A stretch of 52,781 bases of DNA from an uncultured Prevotella sp. (lineage in GTDB: Bacteria > Bacteroidota > Bacteroidia > Bacteroidales > Bacteroidaceae): NCBI RefSeq assembly GCF_946404925.1, contig NZ_CAMJFM010000018.1, positions 1 through 52,781 on the forward strand, in the 5' to 3' direction. The notes beneath the pieces were generated by a model. That model worked only from the letters and a program-made list of their open reading frames with translations, was not told the origin of the DNA and did not search any database. Position numbers and translations under genes: made by a program. Shown one piece after another: positions 17,359 through 26,669 of the stretch; positions within the stretch are counted from its first letter, which is position 1, and the number at the start of each line of letters is the position of its first letter.

Positions 17359-20300
17359 TTAGAATGAAATGTTGGCGCCAAAGGTGATGGTACGCGTAAG
17401 TGGCGTGGTGTTCAAGTCGATACCAGAACGGAGGTTGGCGCTGCTATAGTACGAATTAATCTCTGGGTCGAAACCTGAATAGCCTGTGAGGCAGAAGAGA
17501 TTCTGAGCCTGGGCATACAGACGAACAGACGAGATGCCCAGATCCTGCGACCACTTCTTGGTATTGAACTGATAGCCAATAGAGAGGCTCTGCAGGCGCA
17601 GGAAATCACCATTCTCAATAAGATCGCTAATCAGGTTGGCTGTACCATTTGAATAGTTGTCGTTGTACGATGCCTTGGCATATTTAGCATGGTCGCCTGG
17701 CTGCTGCCAGATATTATCGTAATACTCCTTGGTGCCGCTCCACATACGTCCATCAGACAATGTGGCGCGCATAGCGTTAAGAATCTTGTTACCTCCAGAG
17801 AAGTGGAAGTTTACCTTTGCATCCCAGTTCTTATAACGGAACGTGTTGCTCCATCCACCATAATAGGTAGGCTTGGTATTGCCAGAGATTTCTGGTTTCC
17901 AGTCGCTCAGTGTGTACTTCGAAAGGGTTTCGCCATCGAGCTCATAAAGCTGGGCTCCGCCTTTGCCATACTTGTAGATAAGCAGGTTACGATCGTATGA
18001 GCCATCGGCTTTCTTAATCAGAACTACACGACGACCCGTCTGTGGATCAATACCATCGGTAGGATAGGTATAGAGCTGAGCAAGCGAGTATCCAACTGTG
18101 GTGATATTAGCACCTGTAGAGCTTGAGTACAGGATATCGTCGGCCAGCTCTACAACCTCGTTCTTGACGAAAGAGATGTTGAAGCTGCTGCTCCATGTAA
18201 AATTCTTCTTACGGATAAGATCGCCGCTTACGGTAATCTCAAGACCCTTGTTCAGGGTTTTACCGAGATTGGTAGAAACCGATGCGCCAACAATACCTGT
18301 TGAGTAGGCCTGCGAGGCATCAAGAATAAGGTCCTTAGATCGAGCGTAGAAATAATCGACATCGATATTGAAACGACCTTTAAGCAGTGATGCGCTGAAG
18401 CCGACATCGGCAGTACCAGTCTGCTCCCAACCTAAGTTAGGATCGTTGATGCCAGATGACACATAGGCCACATTGCCATTATAGGTTGACGATGAATAAA
18501 CACTCTTTGATGCATACCAGCCCACATTAGCATTACCCACAACACCATAGCTCACCTTAATCTTCAGGTCGTCGATTGTACGGCGAAGATCGTGGAAGAA
18601 GGGCTCGTCAGAGATACGCCATGCGCCACTGATACCATAGAAATTACCCCACTTACGACCTAACTTAGAGAGACCATCGCGACGCCAGTTGGCTGTCAGG
18701 TAATAACGGTTCTTCCAATCGTAGGTAAAACGGCTGATATAACTGAACAGACTACTCTCCTGAATGCTGCCCGAACCACCATAGGTAAGGTACGAAGCCT
18801 CGACGTACATCTGGTCAGGGTTACTGAGTGTGGTACCTGTACGCGACACGACGTGCTGATTGCTTGCAGAAGCCTCGACACCAAAAAGTATGTCGAAATG
18901 GTGTTTCTTGATATCAAACTGGTAGTTGGCTGTGTTAGTCCAAGTCCAACTTCTAAGGTTTGAAGTACCTGTACGGCTGCTACCATCGGGATAGCCACCG
19001 CCATGAAGAGGCGTACTGAAGCTCTCGTTCTGAACCAATGTCCAGTCAATACCATAGAGAGTCTTCAAGGTAAGGCCCTTTATAGGAGTAACCTCAGCAT
19101 AGCCATTGGCAAGAATGCGGTTGGTACGCGACTCACCATACTGTCCACCATCAATAAGTCCCATAGCATTGTAGTAGAACACCTCGATGGCGTTGTTACC
19201 TTTACCAAGGTTACGTGGAGCCAATGTTGAAGCATAGAAAGTACCATCCTCATTGTATGCAGGCACGTTAGGCAGATCGACATACGCCAGACGTGTAAGA
19301 CCACCCATTGCGCTTAGCGAACCGCCACGCGAGTCGTCGGCAGTATGAATCTTGCTATAGGTATAGCCTGTATTGAAGCCTATCTTCACAAACTTATTCA
19401 GTTTATAAGTACCATTACCTTTGAACGAGAAGCGGTCGTACTTGGCATCGACGGTAATACCCTCCTGTGTGGTATAGCTACCCGAAAGATAGTAGGTAGC
19501 CTTATCGTTACCACCCTGCAGATTCAGATTGTGGTTCTGCGACAGACCTGTACGGAAGATGAGATCAACCCAATTGGTGCTGACGATGTTGCCATTCTTA
19601 TCGGTCATAGTGGCATAAGGAAGATTGTTGGGGTCGCCACCATTATTCAACCAACCACGATTCTTGATATCAGTATACTGCTCGGCATTCATCGGGGTAA
19701 ACAACTTTGTGGCACTATTGAAGCCCAAGTTGTAGTCGTAGGTAAGCTTGGTTTTACCAGCCGAACCCGAATTAGTAGTGATGAGCACAACACCGGCTGC
19801 TGCACGCGAACCATACATAGCACTGGCGGCAGCATCCTTTAGAATGTCGATAGACTTAATATCGGCAGGGTTAATATCCGAAATAGGGTTATAATCGGTA
19901 CTCGAGGCAATGTTGCTGGAGTTGACGGGGACACCATCAACCACATAGAGCGGTGTAACACTTGATGTAATAGAGGCCAAACCACGGATATTGATGACTG
20001 GGGCTGCACCCACCTGCGAACCTGAGGTAGACACCATGACACCTGCAGCATGACCTTCCAGGATATTATCGATACTATTACCTGTAACACCCTTCAATGA
20101 CTCCTTGTTGATTGAGGTAATTGAGGCTGTAAGGTCGCGCAACTTTGCTGTACCATAGCCAACCACAACCACCTCGTTGAGCAAACGGGTATTTTCGCGG
20201 AGCAGAATATCTACAGGCTCGCTTGTGTCGTAGACTTCAATCTCCTGTGCCAGGTAACCCACAAACGTCACATCAAGTGTATAAGGCTCTTCGCCTGAGA

Positions 20301-20484
20301 TCTTGAGCGAGAAGTTACCATCGATATCACTCACAGTATTGTTATGTGTGCCACGAATCTGGATGGCGGCACCGATGACCGGCTCCTGGGTACGGGCATC
20401 AAGCACCCTTCCCTGGAGCACGTCCTGCGCTGCTGCGCCGACGGTTGCGATCAAACATAGTATATATAAAACAAGTCTTTTCAT
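17359..20484 (-). CDS. SusC/RagA-family TonB-linked transporter
   Basis: This 1041-residue protein has a signal peptide to AAAQD. The CarboxypepD_reg-like domain begins LQGRVLDARTQEPVIGAAI, the TonB-box segment is NEVVVVGYGTAKLRD, and plug motifs are GLASITSSVTPLYVVDGVPV and SIDILKDAAASAMYGSRAA. The barrel ends in TITFGANISF. It forms the transport channel with the next gene (SusD). It lies 28 bp after the M14 peptidase, which suggests peptides cut at the surface or in the periplasm and taken up in one process. Confidence 0.94.
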   Translation of the reverse strand: MKRLVLYILCLIATVGAAAQDVLQGRVLDARTQEPVIGAAIQIRGTHNNTVSDIDGNFSLKISGEEPYTLDVTFVGYLAQEIEVYDTSEPVDILLRENTRLLNEVVVVGYGTAKLRDLTASITSINKESLKGVTGNSIDNILEGHAAGVMVSTSGSQVGAAPVINIRGLASITSSVTPLYVVDGVPVNSSNIASSTDYNPISDINPADIKSIDILKDAAASAMYGSRAAAGVVLITTNSGSAGKTKLTYDYNLGFNSATKLFTPMNAEQYTDIKNRGWLNNGGDPNNLPYATMTDKNGNIVSTNWVDLIFRTGLSQNHNLNLQGGNDKATYYLSGSYTTQEGITVDAKYDRFSFKGNGTYKLNKFVKIGFNTGYTYSKIHTADDSRGGSLSAMGGLTRLAYVDLPNVPAYNEDGTFYASTLAPRNLGKGNNAIEVFYYNAMGLIDGGQYGESRTNRILANGYAEVTPIKGLTLKTLYGIDWTLVQNESFSTPLHGGGYPDGSSRTGTSNLRSWTWTNTANYQFDIKKHHFDILFGVEASASNQHVVSRTGTTLSNPDQMYVEASYLTYGGSGSIQESSLFSYISRFTYDWKNRYYLTANWRRDGLSKLGRKWGNFYGISGAWRISDEPFFHDLRRTIDDLKIKVSYGVVGNANVGWYASKSVYSSSTYNGNVAYVSSGINDPNLGWEQTGTADVGFSASLLKGRFNIDVDYFYARSKDLILDASQAYSTGIVGASVSTNLGKTLNKGLEITVSGDLIRKKNFTWSSSFNISFVKNEVVELADDILYSSSTGANITTVGYSLAQLYTYPTDGIDPQTGRRVVLIKKADGSYDRNLLIYKYGKGGAQLYELDGETLSKYTLSDWKPEISGNTKPTYYGGWSNTFRYKNWDAKVNFHFSGGNKILNAMRATLSDGRMWSGTKEYYDNIWQQPGDHAKYAKASYNDNYSNGTANLISDLIENGDFLRLQSLSIGYQFNTKKWSQDLGISSVRLYAQAQNLFCLTGYSGFDPEINSYYSSANLRSGIDLNTTPLTRTITFGANISF

Positions 20485-20512
20485 ACAATAATCAAATCTT
20501 TAAATATTCAAA

Positions 20513-23125
20513 TTAGGGACGATAACGCGAAGCACCTGACACATTGTTGCCAAAGAACAGGGCATTTGTAAGGATACGACTGGTGCTGAGCCAATAGCCA
20601 CGATAGGTGGGCGACTCGCTGAACAGTACTACTGTACCGGCACCTACATTATCGAACGCAATCACTGTAGCATCCTTCAGCAGCTTCTGGTTCTGCTTGG
20701 TAAGGTATCCACCCAGTTGTTTATCACCTTTCAGCTGAAGCAATGAGCCATAAGGACTCTGCGGACGTGGCAGGATATAATTGCCTGACTTCATGGTGTA
20801 GAGCTGACGGCTATGGATACCAAAGGCCAACGGGTTGGTGATATCGAGATCGGCCTCGTAGAGAACGCCACCAATACGACTGGGGCCATTCTGTTCGCGC
20901 TGTGATACATAGTCAAGGCGTTTGAAGTCCTGTTTCTCTACTTTTTCGCCTTGTTTCTCCTCCACAGGTTTTCCTTCGGATGTAGCAAAATGGGTAGCAA
21001 TACCATTCTTGATAGCCCACTGTGAAGCGCGCTGCGAAGTAATGAGCACACCACCATTGGCAACCCAGTTCTTAAGACGTTCTACAAAACGCTGTGAGAA
21101 GCTCTGGTACGAACCATCCACAAGGATGATGGCAGTGTAACGATCAAGGGGTGTACGATCGGCATAGTCGACAGAAATCTTTGTCAGCGGAATGTGATGA
21201 TGATTGCCCAACAGATGCCAGGTCTCGCCAATGGCAGTCCAGTTAATGCCACTATAGCCACCACCTGTGCTAACAAATGTAGCCACAACAGGCTTCTTTA
21301 CCTCAATAATATTGTCGCTACCAAGGTCGATACCCTCGCTGCTGGCACTGGTCGAAACGCTATATACCTGTACGTTGGTCTCGGCTACGGCATTCTGAAT
21401 GACGTTATATACACTATCGGCCGAAATGGTTTGATATACCAAGGGAACAACCAGACTACCTATAGCAAAGTTCTGCTTGCCAGCCTCAACAGTCTGTGCG
21501 GTAAAGGTTTTATAGGCTGCTTTTACGTAAACGCCCTTATCGAGCAACTGATACAGTACGCGTGGTGCATAGAAATCAGCATAATCGATGACATAGGCAA
21601 ACTGTGACTTCTGGAATTTGTTTGTTGCAGCTGCAGGAACCTCCTTCACTACATCGCCAACACCGATGCCACCAGCTACTCGGGCAAACGGGAAACCAAA
21701 GCCATGAGCTGTGCTCCATGCAGTGATATCCATGAAAATACTATCCACAAACTCAGTGTGCTCCTCGAAAGCAGCGTTTACCAGACGGTACTGGGCCTGC
21801 CCCAGAGGAATGGCATAGGCAGAACCTGCCTTAAAGTGCTTACCGCCCTGAGCAAAGTCCTTGGTCAACTGATGCACCTCAATCTTGTGGCGCAGCAGAT
21901 TGTCGAGAAACAGATTGGTGGCACCCTTATTCTCCTGGTCGCCAAATACAATGTAACTCTTTCCACCTTTGGCTACAGCGCTCTTGAAGAACTCCTGCTG
22001 ATGACGCAGGAACACATTCTTCTTATCGGTTCCAGCCTTCAGCGCACCAATACTGGTTACAAGGTTGTCGCGTATATTTTTAGAAAAACGATGAATACCA
22101 AGTTCCGACTCTACCTGAACACCCTGTGAACTACCAACCTCGAGCGTGGTACCAACACCACCCTGGAAGTCAGGATAGGTAGAACCATAGATGGGCGAGA
22201 TATTATCGTAATTCTCCTTGGTAAAATAGAGCGATCCGATCTTGTCGAGTGCCGAACCGAAATAATCAGCCAGAATCACATTCAACTCTGTATAGGTACT
22301 CTCAGGTATAGTGTAGTTCCATGTGCTGCGTACTGGCGATGGTTCGAAATAGTAACTGCTATTACGACCCATTTCATGGTAATCGGCATAGATATTAGGA
22401 TACCACTGATGATAGTAAGCTGCACGTGCACGACTTTCGGGATGTACCAAAGCAAACCAGTCGCGATTCAGGTCGGCATAGAAATGGTTGCCGCGCAATG
22501 GAGTAAAACTCTGTGTATGTTCGATATCGAGAGCATCGTTAACTGGTGGAATCGAGTGAAATGCGTTAAAATACTGTGCTGCTCGCTCACGACCATCGGG
22601 ATTGAGTGCCGGTTCAATAAGAATTACGGCATCGCCCAGTCTTTTTACGATATCTGCATTCTGGGTAGCCACAAAATAATAGGCTGCCAACACTGAAGCA
22701 TCGGTTCCTGCCAATTCGCCACCATGTACATTATAACCTAACTGGATGATTACCTTCTGATCATCATATGTAGCAGGGATGCCATAGTTAGGATCAACCA
22801 GTTTGACGTGGTTCTGGCGAATACTCTCTAAGTTCTGGATGTTTTCAGGTGTGGAAATGTGGAGTATAACATACTCGCGATTTTCATGAGAATGACCTAT
22901 CACCTTGAGTTTTGCGCGGTTTGACAACTTGTCAAGCAAACGAAAATACTCTACAACTCTATCATATCTTACCAATTCTGACCCAATAGGAAAACCGAAG
23001 AACTCTTCAGGTGTTGGTATTGACTTGTCGAATTGGGTGTCATTCCCGAAGTAATAATCAGTTGCCCAAATGTTGCTGACGTTGATACTCAATAATACTA
23101 CTATTACTAATGCTAATCTTTTCAT
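20513..23125 (-). CDS. M14-family zinc carboxypeptidase
   Basis: The protein has 870 residues and a signal peptide ending SNIWA, near-identical in plan to that of the PstS-like protein. The zinc site is H134-x-x-E137 in YNVHGGELAG, with the third ligand in YADYHEMG. The substrate-binding NPDGRERAAQYF and a downstream E-bearing segment (TTLEVGSSQG) complete the M14 set. After about residue 430 a long C-terminal part resembles a glutamine-amidotransferase-like fold (TAIILVDGSYQSFSQR; VANGGVLITSQRA) seen in large Bacteroidetes M14 proteins. It is the first gene of operon B and would trim C-terminal residues from peptides. Confidence 0.9.
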   Translation of the reverse strand: MKRLALVIVVLLSINVSNIWATDYYFGNDTQFDKSIPTPEEFFGFPIGSELVRYDRVVEYFRLLDKLSNRAKLKVIGHSHENREYVILHISTPENIQNLESIRQNHVKLVDPNYGIPATYDDQKVIIQLGYNVHGGELAGTDASVLAAYYFVATQNADIVKRLGDAVILIEPALNPDGRERAAQYFNAFHSIPPVNDALDIEHTQSFTPLRGNHFYADLNRDWFALVHPESRARAAYYHQWYPNIYADYHEMGRNSSYYFEPSPVRSTWNYTIPESTYTELNVILADYFGSALDKIGSLYFTKENYDNISPIYGSTYPDFQGGVGTTLEVGSSQGVQVESELGIHRFSKNIRDNLVTSIGALKAGTDKKNVFLRHQQEFFKSAVAKGGKSYIVFGDQENKGATNLFLDNLLRHKIEVHQLTKDFAQGGKHFKAGSAYAIPLGQAQYRLVNAAFEEHTEFVDSIFMDITAWSTAHGFGFPFARVAGGIGVGDVVKEVPAAATNKFQKSQFAYVIDYADFYAPRVLYQLLDKGVYVKAAYKTFTAQTVEAGKQNFAIGSLVVPLVYQTISADSVYNVIQNAVAETNVQVYSVSTSASSEGIDLGSDNIIEVKKPVVATFVSTGGGYSGINWTAIGETWHLLGNHHHIPLTKISVDYADRTPLDRYTAIILVDGSYQSFSQRFVERLKNWVANGGVLITSQRASQWAIKNGIATHFATSEGKPVEEKQGEKVEKQDFKRLDYVSQREQNGPSRIGGVLYEADLDITNPLAFGIHSRQLYTMKSGNYILPRPQSPYGSLLQLKGDKQLGGYLTKQNQKLLKDATVIAFDNVGAGTVVLFSESPTYRGYWLSTSRILTNALFFGNNVSGASRYRP

Positions 23126-23267
23126 GTTTCTTCTTTTTTACTTTGTTAATACCTATTATATATATACCCTCCTTCATTGTTATTGCCATCATACAGCAAT
23201 AAGACTCCTGCATACGCATTCGCATCTGCATTCGATTCTGCATTCGCATCTGATTCATTGTTTTCAT
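23058..23267 (-). CDS. Met/Cys-rich leader ORF of operon B
   Basis: A 69-codon ORF begins about 50 nt after the predicted start of transcription and ends 65 nt inside the M14 gene in another frame. Residues 1-32 hold eleven Met with alternating Arg/Gln (RMQMRMRMQ) and a CCMM motif, then KEGIYIIGINKVKKK, which is nearly identical to the operon A leader. The DNA has a short internal repeat unit GATGCGAATGC, so the Met-rich tract can expand in steps of whole codons. It probably acts as a regulatory leader peptide. Translation has not been shown. Confidence 0.5.
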   Translation of the reverse strand: MKTMNQMRMQNRMQMRMRMQESYCCMMAITMKEGIYIIGINKVKKKKHEKISISNSSIIEYQRQQHLGN

Positions 23268-23321
23268 AATCCTAAAAAACTTAATTTATTAACTCTTTCA
23301 ATTAATTATTATTTCTGAGTG

Positions 23322-23352
23322 CAAAGGTACGGCGATTTGACGGCTCCCACAA
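23322..23352 (-). promoter_or_regulatory. Promoter of operon B
   Basis: ATTG at -33 (complement 23350-23353), a 20-bp spacer and TACCTTTG at 23322-23329, identical in layout to the operon A promoter. The 16-bp stretch just upstream of the -7 box has diverged from operon A after its first 5 bases, yet its length is unchanged. Confidence 0.75.
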
Positions 23353-23394
23353 TCCCCTCTGCATGTCATATCGCATACCACAAACATGGTATTT
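23346..23394 (-). promoter_or_regulatory. Conserved regulator-binding block with ATACCA-N6-TGGTAT dyad (operon B)
   Basis: This block matches 11055-11103 at 46 of 49 positions. The inverted repeat at 23375-23392 is perfect in its 6-bp arms, although the spacer base differs (CAAACA against CAAATA). Its distance to the -7 box, 53 bp, is the same as in operon A. Co-regulation of the two operons is the simplest reading. Confidence 0.65.
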
Positions 23395-23407
23395 CGCCAA
23401 AAACAAG

Positions 23408-23439
23408 CAAAAAACACCCCGCTCTGGGTTGAGCGAGGT
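23408..23439 (-). terminator. Intrinsic terminator of the SLC13 gene
   Basis: On the minus strand ACCTCGCTC, loop AACCCA and GAGCGGGGT form a 9-bp stem with one mismatch, followed by GTTTTTTG. It ends the permease transcript just before the operon B control region. Confidence 0.82.
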
Positions 23440-23494
23440 ATTATATTTGAGTATTTATTCAGTTTATCACATCAATGCTATCGGAACGATTGGG

Positions 23495-25291
23495 TTATTG
23501 CAAGGGGGTTAATGGGTATACAATATTCACAATCAGAATATTGGCTGCAAGAATGATGATATTCATGAGCAGACCGATACGCATAAAGTCGCTGAAACGA
23601 TAACCACCAGGACCGTACACCAGCATGTGGGTAGGCGAACCGATAGGTGTGGCAAAGCTGCTGCTGACGCTTACCATCAGGGCAACGAGGAATGGGAATG
23701 GCTCATAGCCAAGTTTCTCGGCGGCCTCGTACATGATGGGGAAGAACATGGCTCCCGCAGCGGTGTTAGAGATAAACTCAGTGATGAAGGTACCAACAAA
23801 GCACACAGCTGTCATGACCACGATGGGGTTAGTGCCACAGACGTCGAGAATACCATTAGCCAACCACTCGGCTATGCCCGTTTTCTGAATAGCGAGTCCG
23901 AGAACGGCACTACCAGCAAAGACCATCAGGATATCCCAGTTGATGGCACGCATGGCCTGCTCCATATTGCAGCAACGGAAGATGAGCATGGCAGCAGCGG
24001 CGATAAAAGCACACTGCAGCAGCGGCATGATACCAAAAGCCGAGAGAGCAACCATGGCTATCATAATGGCAGTAGACACGAGTGTGCCACGACCGATGTT
24101 GGGCACATCGTCGGAATCGAAGAAGTGGAGAGCGTTCTTCATCGATGAAGTATCTACATTAATCTGTTTAGGACATACCAACAGCAATGTATCGCCAGCC
24201 CTCAGTACTACATGTCGTGGTGCTTCTTTGATGCGTTCGCCACGACGGGCCACAGCAACAAGTATCACATTATTATCTTTTTCGAACGTGCTACCACCGA
24301 TGGTGGTTCCTATCAGACTGCTACCGAAGTCGACATAAGCTGTGCGCAACTGGCGGTTTTTATCAACCTCGCTCATAGAAAACACATGATGGTCGGCACT
24401 TACCAACTGGTGACTGGCGGCCATATCAAGAATCTCGTCAATCTGTCCGGCATACACCAGATGGTCGCCACCCATAATGGGCTCGTCGGGAGTTACTGGC
24501 ATAAGAACATCGTCGAAGTGATATAACTCTATCAGGCTACCGCCATTGATATGGTAAAGTCCAGCTTCGGTCAAGGTCTGACCGATATAGGGATTATCGG
24601 AAGGAACACGCAACTCGACAGTATAATCGCCTGTCGACTCGAAAGCACTCTCTGGTGCCTTGCGGTCGGGCAGCAATCGGCGCATGGCAATAATCGACAG
24701 CACACCGACAGCCAGACAGAACAATCCGGGGATGGTAGTAGTAAGAATGTTCATAGCCTCGCCTGTCTTCTCCTCGTAGAGTCCGCTGATAATCAGGTTT
24801 GGTGGTGTACCAATCAGGGAACATACACCACCCATGCCCGAGGCATAGCTCAGAGGAATGAGCAGTTTAGAGGGCGACACACCGAGCTTACGAGACCACA
24901 TCTTAACGATGCCCACGAAGAGCGATACCACCGTGGTATTGCTGAGGAACGAACTGAGCACGGCCACAGGCAGCATCAGTCGCGTTACCGCCTTAGAGTA
25001 ACCATTGGGGGTGCCCAAAAGATGCTTCACAATCCACTGCAGCACGCCAGTATGCGTAAGTCCGGCCACAACCACAAACAGCACGCCTACTGTGATGACC
25101 GATGTGCTACTGAAGCCCGAGAAGGCATCCTTAGCATTAAGCACACCCGTAACGTAGAGTACGCCGATGGCCCCAAGAAAAACAAGGTCGCTGCGCCACT
25201 TAGTAAACAACAGAATAGTAAACATGCCCAGCACCGTAACAATGGTAATCCAGGCATCAAGACCAAAGCCCAAGAACATAAATGACTCCAT
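23495..25291 (-). CDS. SLC13/DASS-family anion permease with RCK_C domains
   Basis: This 598-residue membrane protein begins with about five hydrophobic segments (residues 10-200, including SYASGMGGVCSLIGTPPNLI, the DASS signature with the ligand-binding S-x-G-T-P-P-N loop). A soluble insert at about 220-390 has two TrkA_C/RCK_C-like domains. A second membrane half carries FSSSFATPIGSPTHMLVYGPG (a second, SxxTPIGSPTxxL hairpin signature). Members move sulfate, dicarboxylates or similar anions with sodium. The gene is monocistronic, with its own promoter and terminator. The anion is not predicted; the RCK_C insert is typical of the sulfate-type bacterial subgroup. Confidence 0.9.
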   Translation of the reverse strand: MESFMFLGFGLDAWITIVTVLGMFTILLFTKWRSDLVFLGAIGVLYVTGVLNAKDAFSGFSSTSVITVGVLFVVVAGLTHTGVLQWIVKHLLGTPNGYSKAVTRLMLPVAVLSSFLSNTTVVSLFVGIVKMWSRKLGVSPSKLLIPLSYASGMGGVCSLIGTPPNLIISGLYEEKTGEAMNILTTTIPGLFCLAVGVLSIIAMRRLLPDRKAPESAFESTGDYTVELRVPSDNPYIGQTLTEAGLYHINGGSLIELYHFDDVLMPVTPDEPIMGGDHLVYAGQIDEILDMAASHQLVSADHHVFSMSEVDKNRQLRTAYVDFGSSLIGTTIGGSTFEKDNNVILVAVARRGERIKEAPRHVVLRAGDTLLLVCPKQINVDTSSMKNALHFFDSDDVPNIGRGTLVSTAIMIAMVALSAFGIMPLLQCAFIAAAAMLIFRCCNMEQAMRAINWDILMVFAGSAVLGLAIQKTGIAEWLANGILDVCGTNPIVVMTAVCFVGTFITEFISNTAAGAMFFPIMYEAAEKLGYEPFPFLVALMVSVSSSFATPIGSPTHMLVYGPGGYRFSDFMRIGLLMNIIILAANILIVNIVYPLTPLQ

Positions 25292-25333
25292 AATTAGTTA
25301 GAACAATATTGAGTTTAACTTGATATTCTGATG

Positions 25334-25341
25334 CAAAGATA
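25334..25341 (-). promoter_or_regulatory. -7 element for the SLC13 permease
   Basis: The minus strand reads TATCTTTG (TAnnTTTG), 42 bp upstream of the permease ATG. No -33 TTTG was found at the usual distance. Confidence 0.55.
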
Positions 25342-25382
25342 CATCATTTTTGTTGAATAAAAAACGTTTTTTGCTGAAAATA

Positions 25383-25414
25383 TTTGCTTGGAAGGAATTA
25401 TCGTATTACCTTTG
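25383..25414 (+). promoter_or_regulatory. Promoter of the Sel1-VTC operon
   Basis: TTTG at 25383-25386, a 20-bp spacer and TACCTTTG at 25407-25414: an exact consensus Bacteroidetes promoter. It decides the start of the next gene, because an in-frame ATG at 25388 lies inside the promoter and cannot be transcribed. Confidence 0.85.
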
Positions 25415-25444
25415 CCGTCGAAAATTTTATTACTGCAACTGAAA

Positions 25445-25912
25445 ATGACACTTAGAAAGATAGCATTAGCGCTGGTTGCGCTGACGATGAGTATAACTGT
25501 TGGGGCTCAGAATACCGACAAGCTATACGACGAGGCAAAGGCTCTGTACGATGCCAAGGACTACAAGGCTGCACTGCCCAAACTGAGGGTGGCAGCCGAG
25601 AAGGGGCACAAGAAGGCCCAATACCGACTGGGACGCTGCTACGACAAGGGACACGGAGTGGCTGAAGACAACAAGGTGGCCTTTGAGTGGTATCAGAAGT
25701 CGGCCGCACAAGGCTATGCCAAAGGACAGTATGCCCTTGGCAAGTGTTATATGAAAGGTAAAGGCACCACAGCCGACCAGGAGAAGGCTAAGCTATGGCT
25801 GAAGAAAGCCGTAAAGAACCCTAAAGGCGGACTGAAAGTGAAGGAGAAAATCAAGAATGAAGCCAAAGAGGGCGACAAGGATGCCAAGAACATACAAAAA
25901 CTGCTGAAATAG
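25445..25912 (+). CDS. Secreted Sel1-repeat protein
   Basis: The protein is 155 residues from MTLRKIALALVALTMSITVGAQ, with a clear signal peptide. It contains a TPR-like unit (LYDEAKALYDAKDYKAALPKL) and then two Sel1 repeats with the usual A-x-Y-x-L-G-x-C-Y core (AQYRLGRCYDKGHGVAED, GQYALGKCYMKGKGTTAD). A Lys-rich tail follows. Sel1 proteins serve as protein-binding scaffolds. It opens the operon and its stop is 1 bp from the VTC gene start, so the two are tightly coupled. It might organise the envelope complex encoded behind it. The start was chosen because the longer frame begins within the promoter. Confidence 0.88.
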   Translation: MTLRKIALALVALTMSITVGAQNTDKLYDEAKALYDAKDYKAALPKLRVAAEKGHKKAQYRLGRCYDKGHGVAEDNKVAFEWYQKSAAQGYAKGQYALGKCYMKGKGTTADQEKAKLWLKKAVKNPKGGLKVKEKIKNEAKEGDKDAKNIQKLLK

Positions 25913-25913
25913 T

Positions 25914-26660
25914 ATGGACGAGTTACTAAAGCCATTCGAACCCATTACACTCGAGGAGATGAAAAGCGTGAAGCTGATGAATCGCACAGACACCAAGTTT
26001 GTGACGAACACCAGCAAGCTGCGCCAGCTACTGAAGATGGCACAGCAGGATTACTACGTGCAGGTAATCGACGGCGAGCGTAATCTGGACTACGACACGA
26101 CATACTTCGATACGACGGCGTTCGACATGTATAACATGCACCAGAGCGGGCACTTGAACCGACAGAAAATCAGGTTCCGCACATACTGCATTAACGACCT
26201 GCAGTTTATGGAGGTGAAGACCAAGAACAACCACGGGCGCACCAAGAAAAAGCGCATTGAGGTGAGCGACATGAACCTGAAAGACGAGGAGAAACGCCAG
26301 TTTCTGCACAAGCACCTGCGCTACGAGGTAGAAAAGCTGCAGCCCGTGTTGAGCAACCACTTCAGCCGCATCACGCTGGTTAACAAGGGTATGACCGAGC
26401 GACTAACCATTGACACAGCCCTGAACTTCCACAACCTGCTGAACGGCAACGACAAAGACATGGGGCAGCTGGTGGTGATAGAGCTGAAGCGCGATGGACT
26501 GGTACACTCGCCAGTGCTACAGATGCTGCGCCAACTGCGCATACAGCCCCACGGATTTTCGAAATACTGCATGGGATCGGCACTTACCGGTCAGGATCAT
26601 CTGCCCGTGAACCGATTTAAGTGCAAACTGATAGAAATCAACAAATTAGTAAATCAATAA
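25914..26660 (+). CDS. VTC-domain polyphosphate polymerase-like protein
   Basis: This 248-residue cytoplasmic protein matches the VTC domain (PF09359), the triphosphate-tunnel fold of yeast Vtc4. An N-terminal LMNRTDTKFVT (R24, K28) is followed by strands of basic residues (QKIRFRTYCI), then FMEVKTKNNHGRTKKKR (the E and K/R tunnel residues) and VIELKRDG near the end with the metal-binding Glu. Bacterial members sit next to DUF4956 and CotH-type genes, as here with DUF4956. The reaction would be polyphosphate synthesis from ATP or another nucleotide-dependent transfer; polymerase activity is inferred from the fold. Confidence 0.85.
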   Translation: MDELLKPFEPITLEEMKSVKLMNRTDTKFVTNTSKLRQLLKMAQQDYYVQVIDGERNLDYDTTYFDTTAFDMYNMHQSGHLNRQKIRFRTYCINDLQFMEVKTKNNHGRTKKKRIEVSDMNLKDEEKRQFLHKHLRYEVEKLQPVLSNHFSRITLVNKGMTERLTIDTALNFHNLLNGNDKDMGQLVVIELKRDGLVHSPVLQMLRQLRIQPHGFSKYCMGSALTGQDHLPVNRFKCKLIEINKLVNQ

Positions 26661-26669
26661 TAATTAATA

